Virus record (IMG/VR): IMGVR_UViG_3300025671_000076
Coordinates: 1 to 57,375 of that record
DNA from: a virus
Length of the DNA: 57,375 bases
Direction: 5' to 3' (one strand)
The notes beneath the pieces were generated by a model. That model made no database searches and was not told the DNA's origin. It saw only the letters and a list, made by a program, of their open reading frames with translations. Position 1 is the first letter of the stretch. Each line of letters begins with the position of its first letter. Positions 5,154 to 11,911 of this stretch are shown here, one piece after another. A program made the translations under genes and the position numbers.

Positions 5154-5969
5154 ATGATTATCAGAGATGAAAAACCAGCATTAAGAATACTATCACTAGG
5201 TGCAGGCGTTCAATCTAGCACTATGGCTTTGATGGCAGACGCTGGAGAGTTTGGAGTAAAACCTGATGCAGCAATCTTCGCTGATACGGGTTGGGAACCT
5301 AAACCAGTTCTAGATCATTTACACTATTTAAAATCAAAATTAAGTTACCCTGTATACATTACTAAAAAAGGTGACCTGGACAAAGATATCTTGAAAGCTT
5401 TGGCTCCTGGAGGCAATCAGTTCGCTTCAGCTCCGTTTTATACTTTGAATGAAAAAGGTAAAAAAGGAATGGGCCGAAGACAGTGTACAAGAGAATACAA
5501 AATAACGCCTATTGCTAAAAAAATTAGAGAAATTATGGGCTATAAACCTAGACAGAAAATGAAACCAACTCAGTGGGTTGAAGTGTGGATTGGTATATCT
5601 ATGGATGAAGTTCAACGTATGAAACCGTCTAGATTTTGGTGGCAAGAAAATAAATGGCCTTTGTTAGATAAAAAAATGACAAGAGACGATTGTCTAAAAT
5701 GGTATGAAGGTAAAGGATTTAACGTACCAGTTAAGTCAGCTTGTATTGGTTGTCCGTTTCATGATGATAGATTTTGGATTGACATGAGAGATAATAGACC
5801 TGATGAATTTGCAGAGGCGGTGTATTTCGATAAAGAGATGAGAAAACATAATCCTAAAATTAAAAATTTCGTACATAGATCCTGTGTGCCTTTAGATGAA
5901 GTTAAATTTAAAAATGATGATCAGGGTGATTTATTTAACCAAGAGTGCGAAGGTATGTGTGGACTGTAG
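5154..5969 (+). CDS. PAPS-reductase-like PP-loop protein with cysteine cluster
   Basis: 271 residues. Near the N-terminus LSLGAGVQSSTMAL (residues 13-26) is the PP-loop of the adenine-nucleotide alpha-hydrolase superfamily, and FADTGWEP (42-49) follows as in PAPS reductases. Four cysteine motifs follow: RRQCTREYK (about 108-116), SACIGCPFHD (about 195-204), the single Cys of HRSCVP, and CEGMCG near the C-terminus, enough for an iron-sulphur cluster. Related proteins are common in phages and plasmids, where sulphate reduction is unlikely. RNA or DNA modification or a sulphur transfer role is possible. It is on the plus strand alone, without a ribosome binding site, so the message may be leaderless. 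Confidence 0.8.
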   Translation: MIIRDEKPALRILSLGAGVQSSTMALMADAGEFGVKPDAAIFADTGWEPKPVLDHLHYLKSKLSYPVYITKKGDLDKDILKALAPGGNQFASAPFYTLNEKGKKGMGRRQCTREYKITPIAKKIREIMGYKPRQKMKPTQWVEVWIGISMDEVQRMKPSRFWWQENKWPLLDKKMTRDDCLKWYEGKGFNVPVKSACIGCPFHDDRFWIDMRDNRPDEFAEAVYFDKEMRKHNPKIKNFVHRSCVPLDEVKFKNDDQGDLFNQECEGMCGL

Positions 5970-6110
5970 ACTGGTGTCCTGTGGCCGTTGTTCCTTATCC
6001 TTTTTCTTTTCTTCAGTATAATCTTTACATCGATCCGTTTCATAGTCCTTACGTTTTCTTAACTTCTCTAAATATTTTTCGAACCGAAGTATATCGTCAA
6101 GTGTCATCAT
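5931..6110 (-). CDS. Possible small charged protein overlapping the PAPS-like gene tail
   Basis: 59 residues from ATG 6110, MMTLDDILRFEKYLEKLRKR... rich in Lys and Glu, probably one long helix. It ends inside the 3' end of the opposite-strand gene 5154-5969 (39-base tail-to-tail overlap). The ribosome binding site is weak. It would otherwise leave a 200-base gap in a compact genome. No family recognised. Confidence 0.4.
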   Translation of the reverse strand: MMTLDDILRFEKYLEKLRKRKDYETDRCKDYTEEKKKDKEQRPQDTSLQSTHTFALLVK

Positions 6111-6175
6111 ATTAATTAGAATACTTTCTTTTTATCTTACGGTAAAGGTGTTTAAAAAATTTTCTATCTAAGGAT

Positions 6176-6607
6176 TTAATCGGTGCAGCTAAATATAGCT
6201 TGCCGCAGTTCATTAATAGTTTTCGTATGCTTCCTGCGTTCATCTCTATCTTTAGCTTTTCTAAGTTTTTCATATTCCTTAGTGTATTTTATATTCAAAT
6301 TTTGCTTTTTAGTAAAGAAAATATTTCCTCTCTCAAGAGCTTCTAAATACTTCATTCTTACGTATTTCGGATCCATTTCGGCCTGGAAACATACAAATTT
6401 AAAATCCTCACTGTTATTACAGAACCAGTCGTGAGCTTCACCTTTCAATACCGACTCCGTTCTATTCTGATTCGTAATCATAACATCTTCTAAGGCCATT
6501 GATATGACTGCTCGCCATATTCTAATTTCTGGATCTGGTGTGTTTTCAATTAGCTTTTCAGCTATTACTAAACCCATAACTTTTAAAACTTTTGTTGATA
6601 TATTCAT
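6176..6607 (-). CDS. Conserved phage hypothetical protein
   Basis: 143 residues, with GGAG 8 bases before ATG 6607. The core IWRAVISMALEDVM, AHDWFCNNSEDFKFVC and AEMDPKYVRMKYLEAL has the form of a helical phage protein family common in marine and alphaproteobacterial phages ('W-x-x-S-x-DF-x-x-VC-x-x-A-x-x-DP-x-x-VR'), possibly nucleic-acid binding. The C-terminal 40 residues are very basic (KLRKAKDRDERRKHTKT). It is preceded by its own candidate promoter and lies after the small-gene operon. Confidence 0.7.
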   Translation of the reverse strand: MNISTKVLKVMGLVIAEKLIENTPDPEIRIWRAVISMALEDVMITNQNRTESVLKGEAHDWFCNNSEDFKFVCFQAEMDPKYVRMKYLEALERGNIFFTKKQNLNIKYTKEYEKLRKAKDRDERRKHTKTINELRQAIFSCTD

Positions 6608-6624
6608 GTAGCTCCATATCGCTA

Positions 6625-6653
6625 CGAATATGTCTTTTTAATTTCAATGTCAA
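6625..6653 (-). promoter_or_regulatory. Candidate sigma70 promoter for 6176-6607
   Basis: Perfect TTGACA (complement of 6648-6653), 17-base spacer, TATTCG (6630-6625). The -10 matches only its first three bases. Confidence 0.45.
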
Positions 6654-6658
6654 GAATA

Positions 6659-6691
6659 AGGGGTAGCGCTAGTCTCCCATGCCCTACCCCT
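6659..6691 (-). terminator. Hairpin between 6727-6975 and the next promoter
   Basis: AGGGGTAG (6659-6666) and CTACCCCT (6684-6691) pair perfectly, with a 17-base loop. On the minus strand TTATTCTT follows. It lies between the stop at 6727 and the promoter at 6653, as expected for a terminator of the small-gene operon. Confidence 0.5.
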
Positions 6692-6726
6692 AAGAAAGGA
6701 GTTGATTAATGAAAACAAAATTTCAA

Positions 6727-6975
6727 TCAACGTTTTAATTTTAAATTAATTACATTGCCCTGTAAAGTCTTTTTATACCGTTTTTTGCGGTGTTCTTTCT
6801 TAATTTTTATAGCTAAATTAACAAATTCAAAGCCGTCAGGAGACATCCCAAACTGGTGTCCTACAAATAATAAACTCATCACAGAGGTCACTTTAGAATA
6901 TTCTACAGGATCTAGATTTTCTGCTAATATTTCTAATGCGTTATCCAGTTGATTTTTTGTGGTTCTTTTGCTCAT
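6727..6975 (-). CDS. Small hypothetical protein
   Basis: 82 residues, GGAGAG seven bases before the ATG. The first half is acidic and helical (LDNALEILAENLDPVEYSKV); the C-terminus is basic (KKEHRKKRYKKTL... NLKLKR). It overlaps the end of 6941-7318 by 35 bases. The family is unknown. It is the last gene of the minus-strand operon that begins near 8584. Confidence 0.65.
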   Translation of the reverse strand: MSKRTTKNQLDNALEILAENLDPVEYSKVTSVMSLLFVGHQFGMSPDGFEFVNLAIKIKKEHRKKRYKKTLQGNVINLKLKR

Positions 6976-7318
6976 AAGATCTCTCCATTTTTTTATCGAT
7001 TAGCTTATCTATTACTTGTCTCTTCCTCACTCTTAAATATCTTCGCTTAACATAGTTCAATATTTTCTGTGCCATTTCATATTGTCCATGTCTGGTAATT
7101 GTATTTTTCCAACTTGGTCTAACTTTAGCTCGGTTAAAACAAAATGCGTCTCGTTGAGAAGTTTGTTCTAATCGAAGTTCAATACCTTTACGTTCATTTG
7201 GATACATTACCCAAGGTGTTTCAAAATAAGTATCTCGTATTTCTGGATGAACGTTAGTACGATCTAACCACTTCGCTATTCTTTTTGCGTTTTGTATTTT
7301 TAAAAATTTTTTAATCAT
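6941..7318 (-). CDS. Small basic hypothetical protein
   Basis: 125 residues from ATG 7318, which lies inside the stop region of the GIY-YIG gene (TTATGATTAA). It is strongly basic, especially the C-terminal half (YVKRRYLRVRKRQVIDKLID), suggesting nucleic-acid binding. A start further upstream at 7366 would deeply overlap the nuclease gene and is less likely. The central motif ETPWVMYPNERKGIELRLEQ might be a small domain. No family recognised. Confidence 0.6.
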   Translation of the reverse strand: MIKKFLKIQNAKRIAKWLDRTNVHPEIRDTYFETPWVMYPNERKGIELRLEQTSQRDAFCFNRAKVRPSWKNTITRHGQYEMAQKILNYVKRRYLRVRKRQVIDKLIDKKMERSYEQKNHKKSTG

Positions 7319-7823
7319 AACGTTTTGCTCTCTCTCGTTTATGCCTTTTTTCTCTTCGATAATCAATATAATTTTGTTGTCTTTTTATAACATGATCATT
7401 GATATATACGAACCAAGGCATTTCTTGTTTAAAAAATCCTTCGTAAACTGAAATATAACCTTTTATTTCTATATAGGATAATTCATACGGACAACTATCT
7501 CCATTAGCATTTACAGGTGGACTAAATTTTTTAATCCATCGTTTTTCATAATGTTGTCTAATTCTAAAATCTTTATCTTTAACTTGCATGATTCTCATGT
7601 ATGCAAATATAGGACCTATACCTTTAGGTCTTTTACCACTTTTTAAAAAAGCTTTATAATAATGATCCAAAACTCTACATAAAGGATTTATACTTTCACC
7701 AATGTAAAGTAATTTATAGTCCTTATCGAATAAAAAATATAAGCCAGGCAAGTTATGTTTAACAAAATTTACCTGGCTTACAGTATCAGAAAATGGGATT
7801 AGTTTAGATTTATTTACTACCAT
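7311..7823 (-). CDS. GIY-YIG family nuclease
   Basis: 170 residues. GLYFLFDKDYKLLYIGESIN (27-46) is the GIY-YIG signature (GLY, then LYIG), followed by the catalytic Arg (CRVLDHYY, about 49-56) and the metal-binding Glu (YEKRWIKKF, about 92-100) with PPVN after it. The C-terminal 60 residues (ending in a very basic tail RREKRHKRERAKRYD) could bind DNA. Such proteins act as homing, repair-like or host-genome-degrading endonucleases. It is free-standing in an operon of small genes. Its ATG lies inside the end of 7810-8013. Confidence 0.8.
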   Translation of the reverse strand: MVVNKSKLIPFSDTVSQVNFVKHNLPGLYFLFDKDYKLLYIGESINPLCRVLDHYYKAFLKSGKRPKGIGPIFAYMRIMQVKDKDFRIRQHYEKRWIKKFSPPVNANGDSCPYELSYIEIKGYISVYEGFFKQEMPWFVYINDHVIKRQQNYIDYRREKRHKRERAKRYD

Positions 7824-8013
7824 TTTTCTTTAGCAATTGAGAAATATATTTTTCAGCAGGGATACCTTTCTTCTTAGCTTGATATCCTGCATAATCTTTT
7901 ACCAGTTTTGAAATCATTCTCGCTGGGTTTCTATCTTTCTCATCGCATAAAGCAGTTAGTAAAGTATGCGTTTCTTTTTTTACTGCAACTGATTTCCATT
8001 TATTTATATCCAT
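7810..8013 (-). CDS. Ribbon-helix-helix-like small protein
   Basis: 67 residues. KWKSVAVKKETHTLLTALCD followed by NPARMISKLVKDYA has the strand-helix-helix pattern of Arc/MetJ-type DNA-binding proteins ('SVxVxKETxxLLxxL', then a polar turn, then 'xMIxxLVxxY'). It could regulate the operon it lies in or bind phage DNA. It overlaps both neighbours by 14 bases. The shared tail LKKNG-x-K with the upstream protein reflects a repeated start/stop overlap element. The call is from pattern only. Confidence 0.5.
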   Translation of the reverse strand: MDINKWKSVAVKKETHTLLTALCDEKDRNPARMISKLVKDYAGYQAKKKGIPAEKYISQLLKKNGSK

Positions 8014-8197
8014 TTTTCTTTAACTCCTCTTTCATTTGTAATTTATTTTTAATTCTTGGATTAGGTAAAACAATATAGAATCTTTCAAAGTAAGGATTGT
8101 TGTCACTAAAATCCCAACCTCTTTTTTTACTTAATCTATGATGCGCTGCGTATTGTCTTTCCTTCCAATCCATTTCGCTTATTTTAATTATGCTCAT
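8000..8197 (-). CDS. Small hypothetical protein
   Basis: 65 residues, MSIIKISEMDWKERQYAAHH... basic, soluble, with WDFSDNNPYFERFYI in the middle. The ATG at 8197 overlaps the TGA of the membrane peptide gene upstream (ATGA) and the 3' end overlaps 7810-8013. No family recognised. Confidence 0.6.
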   Translation of the reverse strand: MSIIKISEMDWKERQYAAHHRLSKKRGWDFSDNNPYFERFYIVLPNPRIKNKLQMKEELKKNGYK

Positions 8198-8310
8198 AAA
8201 GTTACTCCAAATATAAATGCAATTAACATACCGATTAATCCTAAAAATAATTTAGGAAAAAACAATACAAACAAAACTATTAAACCTAAAGTTATAGAAT
8301 TACCTACCAT
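8194..8310 (-). CDS. 38-residue membrane microprotein
   Basis: ATG at 8310 lies inside the end of 8300-8584, and the stop TGA overlaps the ATG of 8000-8197. Nearly the whole peptide is hydrophobic (LGLIVLFVLFFPKLFLGLIG, then MLIAFIFGVTL), probably two short spans around the Pro-Lys. The role is unknown. Its position in an unbroken chain of overlaps is the best evidence that it is translated. Confidence 0.6.
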   Translation of the reverse strand: MVGNSITLGLIVLFVLFFPKLFLGLIGMLIAFIFGVTL

Positions 8311-8584
8311 GATAACTCTTTTCTAGTTCAATATGTACTTCGTGTGGTTCTGGTCTAGAAGTTAACTCATCCATAATTAATTGTTCAGCCATAATCCAAT
8401 TAACTGGGTAAGTAAAATTATTTGGACTACCTACTTTAATTGCAATTAATCTGTCTCTAGCATCGTGCCAAGTTTGATCATTTGGTGTAATAGGCTCACC
8501 ACTTGGTGTAGTTGCATATAATTTAGACAATATTTCATCTATTTCTTTTACAAAAGTAAATAACAATCGACTCTTACTATTCAT
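8300..8584 (-). CDS. Small hypothetical protein, first gene of a minus-strand operon
   Basis: 94 residues, acidic. AGGAAAC precedes the ATG at 8584. It begins an operon of seven overlapping genes down to 6727. It has an N-terminal helix (LLFTFVKEIDEILSKL), a short middle with YATTPSGEPITPNDQTWHDA, and a C-terminal acidic helix. No family recognised. Its promoter region contains a palindrome (8631-8642), so the operon is likely regulated. Confidence 0.65.
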   Translation of the reverse strand: MNSKSRLLFTFVKEIDEILSKLYATTPSGEPITPNDQTWHDARDRLIAIKVGSPNNFTYPVNWIMAEQLIMDELTSRPEPHEVHIELEKSYHGR

Positions 8585-8630
8585 ATTTGTTTCCTGTATA
8601 ATTGTTAATATTATAATTAATATTCATCTT

Positions 8631-8661
8631 ATCTATATAGATGATAAATAAGATAGGTCAA
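8631..8661 (-). promoter_or_regulatory. Candidate promoter with overlapping palindromic operator
   Basis: TTGACC (complement of 8656-8661), 16-base spacer, TATATA (8639-8634). The -10 sits in the perfect palindrome ATCTATATAGAT (8631-8642), flanked by ATCTTAT and ATAAGAT. It separates the divergent genes 8300-8584 (minus) and 8669-8881 (plus). Confidence 0.5.
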
Positions 8662-8668
8662 GACATAA

Positions 8669-8881
8669 ATGAAGTTTATTTTAGTTATTCAAATTTGCAG
8701 TGCAATAGTTAGCTCTTGTGGCCAACCTATGTCTAGCCCACCTCAGTTTAATTCTTTTAAAGAATGTGGAATTTTTGGCTATGAGTTAAGTGCAGAATAT
8801 TTAAAAAAAATGGACTCAGAAAAAATAAATTCGGAGCTAATTTATACAAAATTTTGGTGTAAACCAGTTGAGTCTACATAA
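8669..8881 (+). CDS. Small cysteine-containing secreted-type protein
   Basis: 70 residues. The N-terminus MKFILVIQICSAIVSSC has signal-peptide-like hydrophobicity. Cys at 10, 17, 33 and 63, the FNSFKECGIFGYE motif and the ending FWCKPVEST match a small protein family I recall from marine phages (a short signal, a 'F-x-x-C-x-x-xG' motif and FWCK at the end). Export to the periplasm with disulphide bonds is plausible. The function is unknown. No clear ribosome binding site; the gene starts 27 bases from the palindromic promoter region. Confidence 0.6.
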   Translation: MKFILVIQICSAIVSSCGQPMSSPPQFNSFKECGIFGYELSAEYLKKMDSEKINSELIYTKFWCKPVEST

Positions 8882-8930
8882 AATCCTTATTTTACAACAC
8901 TTTTTGCACCTCTTGACAAACTTGAAATAG

Positions 8931-8959
8931 TTGCATTCTACGCATATCTTTGATAAGAT
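8931..8959 (+). promoter_or_regulatory. Candidate promoter for the 8966-9341 gene pair
   Basis: TTGCAT (8931-8936), 17-base spacer, TGATAAGAT with -10 TAAGAT (8954-8959). The ATG at 8966 would be at or next to the transcript start. A second TTGACA at 8913-8918 has only a poor -10. Confidence 0.35.
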
Positions 8960-8965
8960 ACTCTT

Positions 8966-9229
8966 ATGAAACTTTATCGTATCCAAGCAAACTATAAAAA
9001 TGTTTATTTGGATCACACGGTGGAAGCCGAAGACGATAAAGCTGCTTTAGAATCTTTTAGTGCGAGTTATGATTTAGGGCAGTTAACCGAAAAAGAAGGT
9101 GCAGGATTTCATAATCCCGATTTTCTTTTTCTAACCTTTGAGGAGGTCAAAAGAGATGCTACAAAAGTTAATCTCGGAGAAACTTCAGTTGGAATCCAAG
9201 TGGGCCAACCAGGCGTTAGAGCAGGGTAG
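8966..9229 (+). CDS. Small hypothetical protein
   Basis: 87 residues starting MKLYRIQANYKNVYLDHTVE, then an acidic helical part (AEDDKAALESFSASYD) and FLTFEEVKRDATKVN. The pattern of a short beta pair followed by 'AEDxxxAxxxF' is typical of small single-domain phage proteins of unknown role. The last 24 codons overlap out of frame with 9156-9341, whose strong ribosome binding site lies in this gene. Confidence 0.55.
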   Translation: MKLYRIQANYKNVYLDHTVEAEDDKAALESFSASYDLGQLTEKEGAGFHNPDFLFLTFEEVKRDATKVNLGETSVGIQVGQPGVRAG

Positions 9230-9341
9230 AGTTACTACCGATATGAAGTGGATCGATATAAAGATCAAAGATCTTAAAGTTAAGATCGCTCAGCAATCTG
9301 TAGAGGATGCTAAAAAAGGTCTTTTCGATATAGCTAGTTAA
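9156..9341 (+). CDS. Small helical hypothetical protein
   Basis: 61 residues from ATG 9156 with GAGGAGGT 9 bases ahead, the best ribosome binding site in this area. It is an almost entirely helical, charged protein (MLQKLISEKLQLESKWANQ...). An in-frame start at 9138 has no such site. It overlaps the previous gene by 74 bases in a different frame and ends in a terminator. Confidence 0.65.
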   Translation: MLQKLISEKLQLESKWANQALEQGRVTTDMKWIDIKIKDLKVKIAQQSVEDAKKGLFDIAS

Positions 9342-9366
9342 AAAAGACTAGCATTTTTATTTTTTT
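9333..9366 (+). terminator. Rho-independent terminator
   Basis: GCTAGT (9333-9338) and ACTAGC (9347-9352) form a perfect stem, followed by ATTTTTATTTTTTT. It overlaps the last codons of 9156-9341. Confidence 0.65.
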
Positions 9367-9388
9367 CATTGTATATCCTAGGGCATCT

Positions 9389-9607
9389 ATGTCTCTAAAA
9401 AAAGTTAAAGGTGTTCAAATATATTTATCTGTTAAAGATGTAAAAATTATAGAAAAATTACTTGCATCTAAAGCTATGATGTTAGGTAGTTTTAGTAAAT
9501 TAAAAAAAAGTGAAAGAGAGCTTTGGCATATTTTTGATGACATATGTCAGGATTTAAAACTTAACAATTATAAATTTGAAAAGAAAATAGATAAGTCTTT
9601 ACACTAA
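9389..9607 (+). CDS. Small basic hypothetical protein
   Basis: 72 residues, MSLKKVKGVQIYLSVKDVKI... with helical, Lys-rich sequence and SERELWHIFDDICQDLK. No ribosome binding site is obvious; a TATATCCT box 15 bases upstream of the ATG could be a -10 for a leaderless message. Its stop overlaps the next start (TAATG). Confidence 0.55.
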   Translation: MSLKKVKGVQIYLSVKDVKIIEKLLASKAMMLGSFSKLKKSERELWHIFDDICQDLKLNNYKFEKKIDKSLH

Positions 9608-9780
9608 TGGCTAAAACAATTGTTATAAATAATTATAAAAAATATTGGATTACAGATACAGCTCAAGGACATTTAATTAAAATATGTCATGGAGAGAATG
9701 ATAAAGTTACTGAAATAGATTTAAGATGGGATTCTAGAAAAAGAGATAAACAAAATAGAGTTATAAATACTAAACCTTAA
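9607..9780 (+). CDS. Small hypothetical protein, 57 residues
   Basis: ATG at 9607 shares its A with the stop of the preceding gene. The sequence (MAKTIVINNYKKYWITDTAQ...) has a short strand-rich N-terminus and a charged C-terminus (DLRWDSRKRDKQNRV). It overlaps the opposite-strand zinc-ribbon gene 9770-9961 by 11 bases. No family recognised. Confidence 0.55.
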   Translation: MAKTIVINNYKKYWITDTAQGHLIKICHGENDKVTEIDLRWDSRKRDKQNRVINTKP

Positions 9781-9961
9781 ACACCTGGGCATCATTGTAT
9801 TTGTACCAATGAATTCTACCATTTTTGTATTGTCTAACTTTATCTTCACAAGCATCACATATAAAAATATCTTTTTTTCTTGTTGGAATAAATGTAACAA
9901 ACTCACTACAATGAGGGCATTTACCTAATGCAAGATCGGTTATTTGAATCCTCTTAACCAT
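9770..9961 (-). CDS. Small zinc-ribbon protein
   Basis: 63 residues with two CxxC knuckles, CPHC (15-18) and CDAC (35-38), 16 residues apart, a typical zinc ribbon. These often bind nucleic acid or other proteins. It is the last gene of the replication operon (after polymerase and a membrane peptide) and its ATG lies in the stop region of 9954-10037. The function is unknown. Confidence 0.65.
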   Translation of the reverse strand: MVKRIQITDLALGKCPHCSEFVTFIPTRKKDIFICDACEDKVRQYKNGRIHWYKYNDAQVFKV

Positions 9962-10037
9962 GTAAGATATTTATTATTATTGATAAAGACATCACAACTA
10001 ATAAAATAAAAACCGTATTAAACCAATTATGTCTCAT
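9954..10037 (-). CDS. 27-residue membrane microprotein
   Basis: ATG at 10037 shares bases with the polymerase stop (TAATG); the 3' end overlaps the next gene by 8 bases. MRHNWFNTVFILLVVMSLSI... is one hydrophobic span. No family recognised. Confidence 0.5.
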   Translation of the reverse strand: MRHNWFNTVFILLVVMSLSIIINILHG

Positions 10038-11911
10038 TATGTTGCTTCTCCCCAGTTGTCTCCTAATGCTATATCAACTTTACTAGGTACTTTCAATGGC
10101 ACATCATCTAGACAATGTTCCATTTGATGTTGTATTTCTTTTATATCTTTATCTCCATTAACATTAAAACATAGTTCATCATGTATTTGTAGGAGTGGCC
10201 GGTGGCCGTTGTTATAACAGTCTATCATCGCTTGTTTAGTCTGATCTGCTGCTGATCCTTGGATAAGTCTATTAAGAGCTTTATAGGTCATAGCTCTTTT
10301 AATCATACCTCTATCATATTTAGATTCTGCTTCTTCTCTAGTCATGGATTTATGTATACCAAAAGTTTTAGGTTCCCAACGATCAAATCTACAGTGTCTG
10401 CCTCTAATCGTTACTACACAACCTTTCTTATCTGCAGTAGCCATACATCTATTCGATAACATTTTAACAAAAGGCACTTTCTGGTTATATGCGTTTAAGA
10501 TAGCTTTAGCCTGTTCTGTATCAATTCCTAGTTCAGCTGCTAATTTAGCTTTACCCATACCATAAAACATACCTAAATTAATTGTTTTAGCCTGTGATCT
10601 AGGTATATCAGCCATTTCTGCTACAACCTGGTGAAAGTCTGCATTGTCGTCATTATAGGCCTTTATAAGCTCATAGGAGCCCTCAAAACCACCATCTGTA
10701 GAAGATGCGTAGTGTACCACCAGTCTAGGCTCTTGTTGGCTATAATCGAAACTTCCCCACTGTTTTCCCTCATCAGGTAAAAATAATGACCTAATCTGCT
10801 TACCAAACTCCTTATTTCTAGCTGGAATCTGTTGTAAATTAGGATTACTCATAGATAGTCTGCCGGTGGCCGTCCCTCCTGAGTCTGATTTTAATTGATT
10901 AATTTCTGAATGTATTCTCCCTTTGTGCGTATATCTTAATATCGAATCAATAAAGGTAGAGTGAAACTTATTCATTTCTCTAGTTTCTCTAATGAGTTTA
11001 GCTATCGGGTGAGGACAGTTATGTAACCAGTTCGTAGTAAATGATGGGGCTTTAGTCTTTGCAGTTCTTTCATAAGGAACCTTTAATGCATCAAAAGCTT
11101 TAGCTACACTAGCTGCAGCCCATATCTCTACATCAACATTTGTAAGTTTTTTAATCTCAGCAAGCATTTTGTTTTCTTCTTTTACAAAATCCTTTTTAAG
11201 TTGATCTGCTTTTTCTAAATCAACTCGAATACCATGTTCTCTCATTTCAATTAAAATAGGAGTTAAAGTAGTTTCTAAATTAAATATGTTAGATAAGTTT
11301 TGTTGTTGTATTTCTGTTTTAAATCTATTCCAAAGTTTTAAAGTTAATTCAGCATCTTGCTCAGCATAAGGACCCACATAACCTGCAGGTAATCTCCACA
11401 TATCTTGTTTAGCATCTAGTCCCCATTCTTCTGCTTTTTCTTTTAGTTGCGCTTCTGATTTAACTTCTCCTAAATAATCAAATGACAATGCGTTTAATGA
11501 ATAACTGAATCTATCTTCATTAATTAATGCACCTGCAATCATGGTATCGTAAATTGTTCCTGTTGGTTTAATTCCTAACGATCTTGTCCAACCAATATCG
11601 TATGATGCGTTATGACAAACTTTATCTACACCATTTTCCATTAATTTTTTAAACCATTTGAGTGTAATATTTTTATCCATATTACCTCCAGCTTCATGTC
11701 CAATAGGAAAGTATCCTTTAAAACCATCTGCAGCTACTGCAATACCTACAATCTCTCCATCTTTAGTAGCCCATCCAGGACCTTTAGTTTTAATGTTAGG
11801 ATCTCTTGTTTCTAAGTCGACTGCTATAATAGATCTATCGGATAGATCTGGGTAACTTTCGGGTTTCTTCCAATCCGATTCCGCTTGATTGAATACTAAT
11901 TCTGTTGTCAT
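10037..11911 (-). CDS. polA: Family A DNA polymerase with 3'-5' exonuclease
   Basis: 624 residues, a phage-type Pol I without the 5'-3' exonuclease. Exonuclease motifs: VDLET (D32, E34), NASYD (D105) and YAEQD (Y182, D186), a complete DEDDy set. Polymerase motifs: TATGRLS (347-353), motif A DYSQQEPR (389-396, the usual Ile-Glu-Leu is replaced by Gln-Glu-Pro), motif B K442 ... YGMG (450-453), motif C IHDE (576-579). The residue matching E. coli Phe762 is Leu446. It replicates the phage genome together with the primase, helicases and SSB-like protein upstream in the same operon. It starts inside the zinc-ribbon gene 11835-12026. Confidence 0.95.
   Translation of the reverse strand: MTTELVFNQAESDWKKPESYPDLSDRSIIAVDLETRDPNIKTKGPGWATKDGEIVGIAVAADGFKGYFPIGHEAGGNMDKNITLKWFKKLMENGVDKVCHNASYDIGWTRSLGIKPTGTIYDTMIAGALINEDRFSYSLNALSFDYLGEVKSEAQLKEKAEEWGLDAKQDMWRLPAGYVGPYAEQDAELTLKLWNRFKTEIQQQNLSNIFNLETTLTPILIEMREHGIRVDLEKADQLKKDFVKEENKMLAEIKKLTNVDVEIWAAASVAKAFDALKVPYERTAKTKAPSFTTNWLHNCPHPIAKLIRETREMNKFHSTFIDSILRYTHKGRIHSEINQLKSDSGGTATGRLSMSNPNLQQIPARNKEFGKQIRSLFLPDEGKQWGSFDYSQQEPRLVVHYASSTDGGFEGSYELIKAYNDDNADFHQVVAEMADIPRSQAKTINLGMFYGMGKAKLAAELGIDTEQAKAILNAYNQKVPFVKMLSNRCMATADKKGCVVTIRGRHCRFDRWEPKTFGIHKSMTREEAESKYDRGMIKRAMTYKALNRLIQGSAADQTKQAMIDCYNNGHRPLLQIHDELCFNVNGDKDIKEIQHQMEHCLDDVPLKVPSKVDIALGDNWGEAT

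Noticed and set aside
10037-11911. Inserted DnaJ-like domain in the polymerase as in some marine podoviruses
   Set aside because: The region between exonuclease and polymerase motifs has normal length and no HPD motif.
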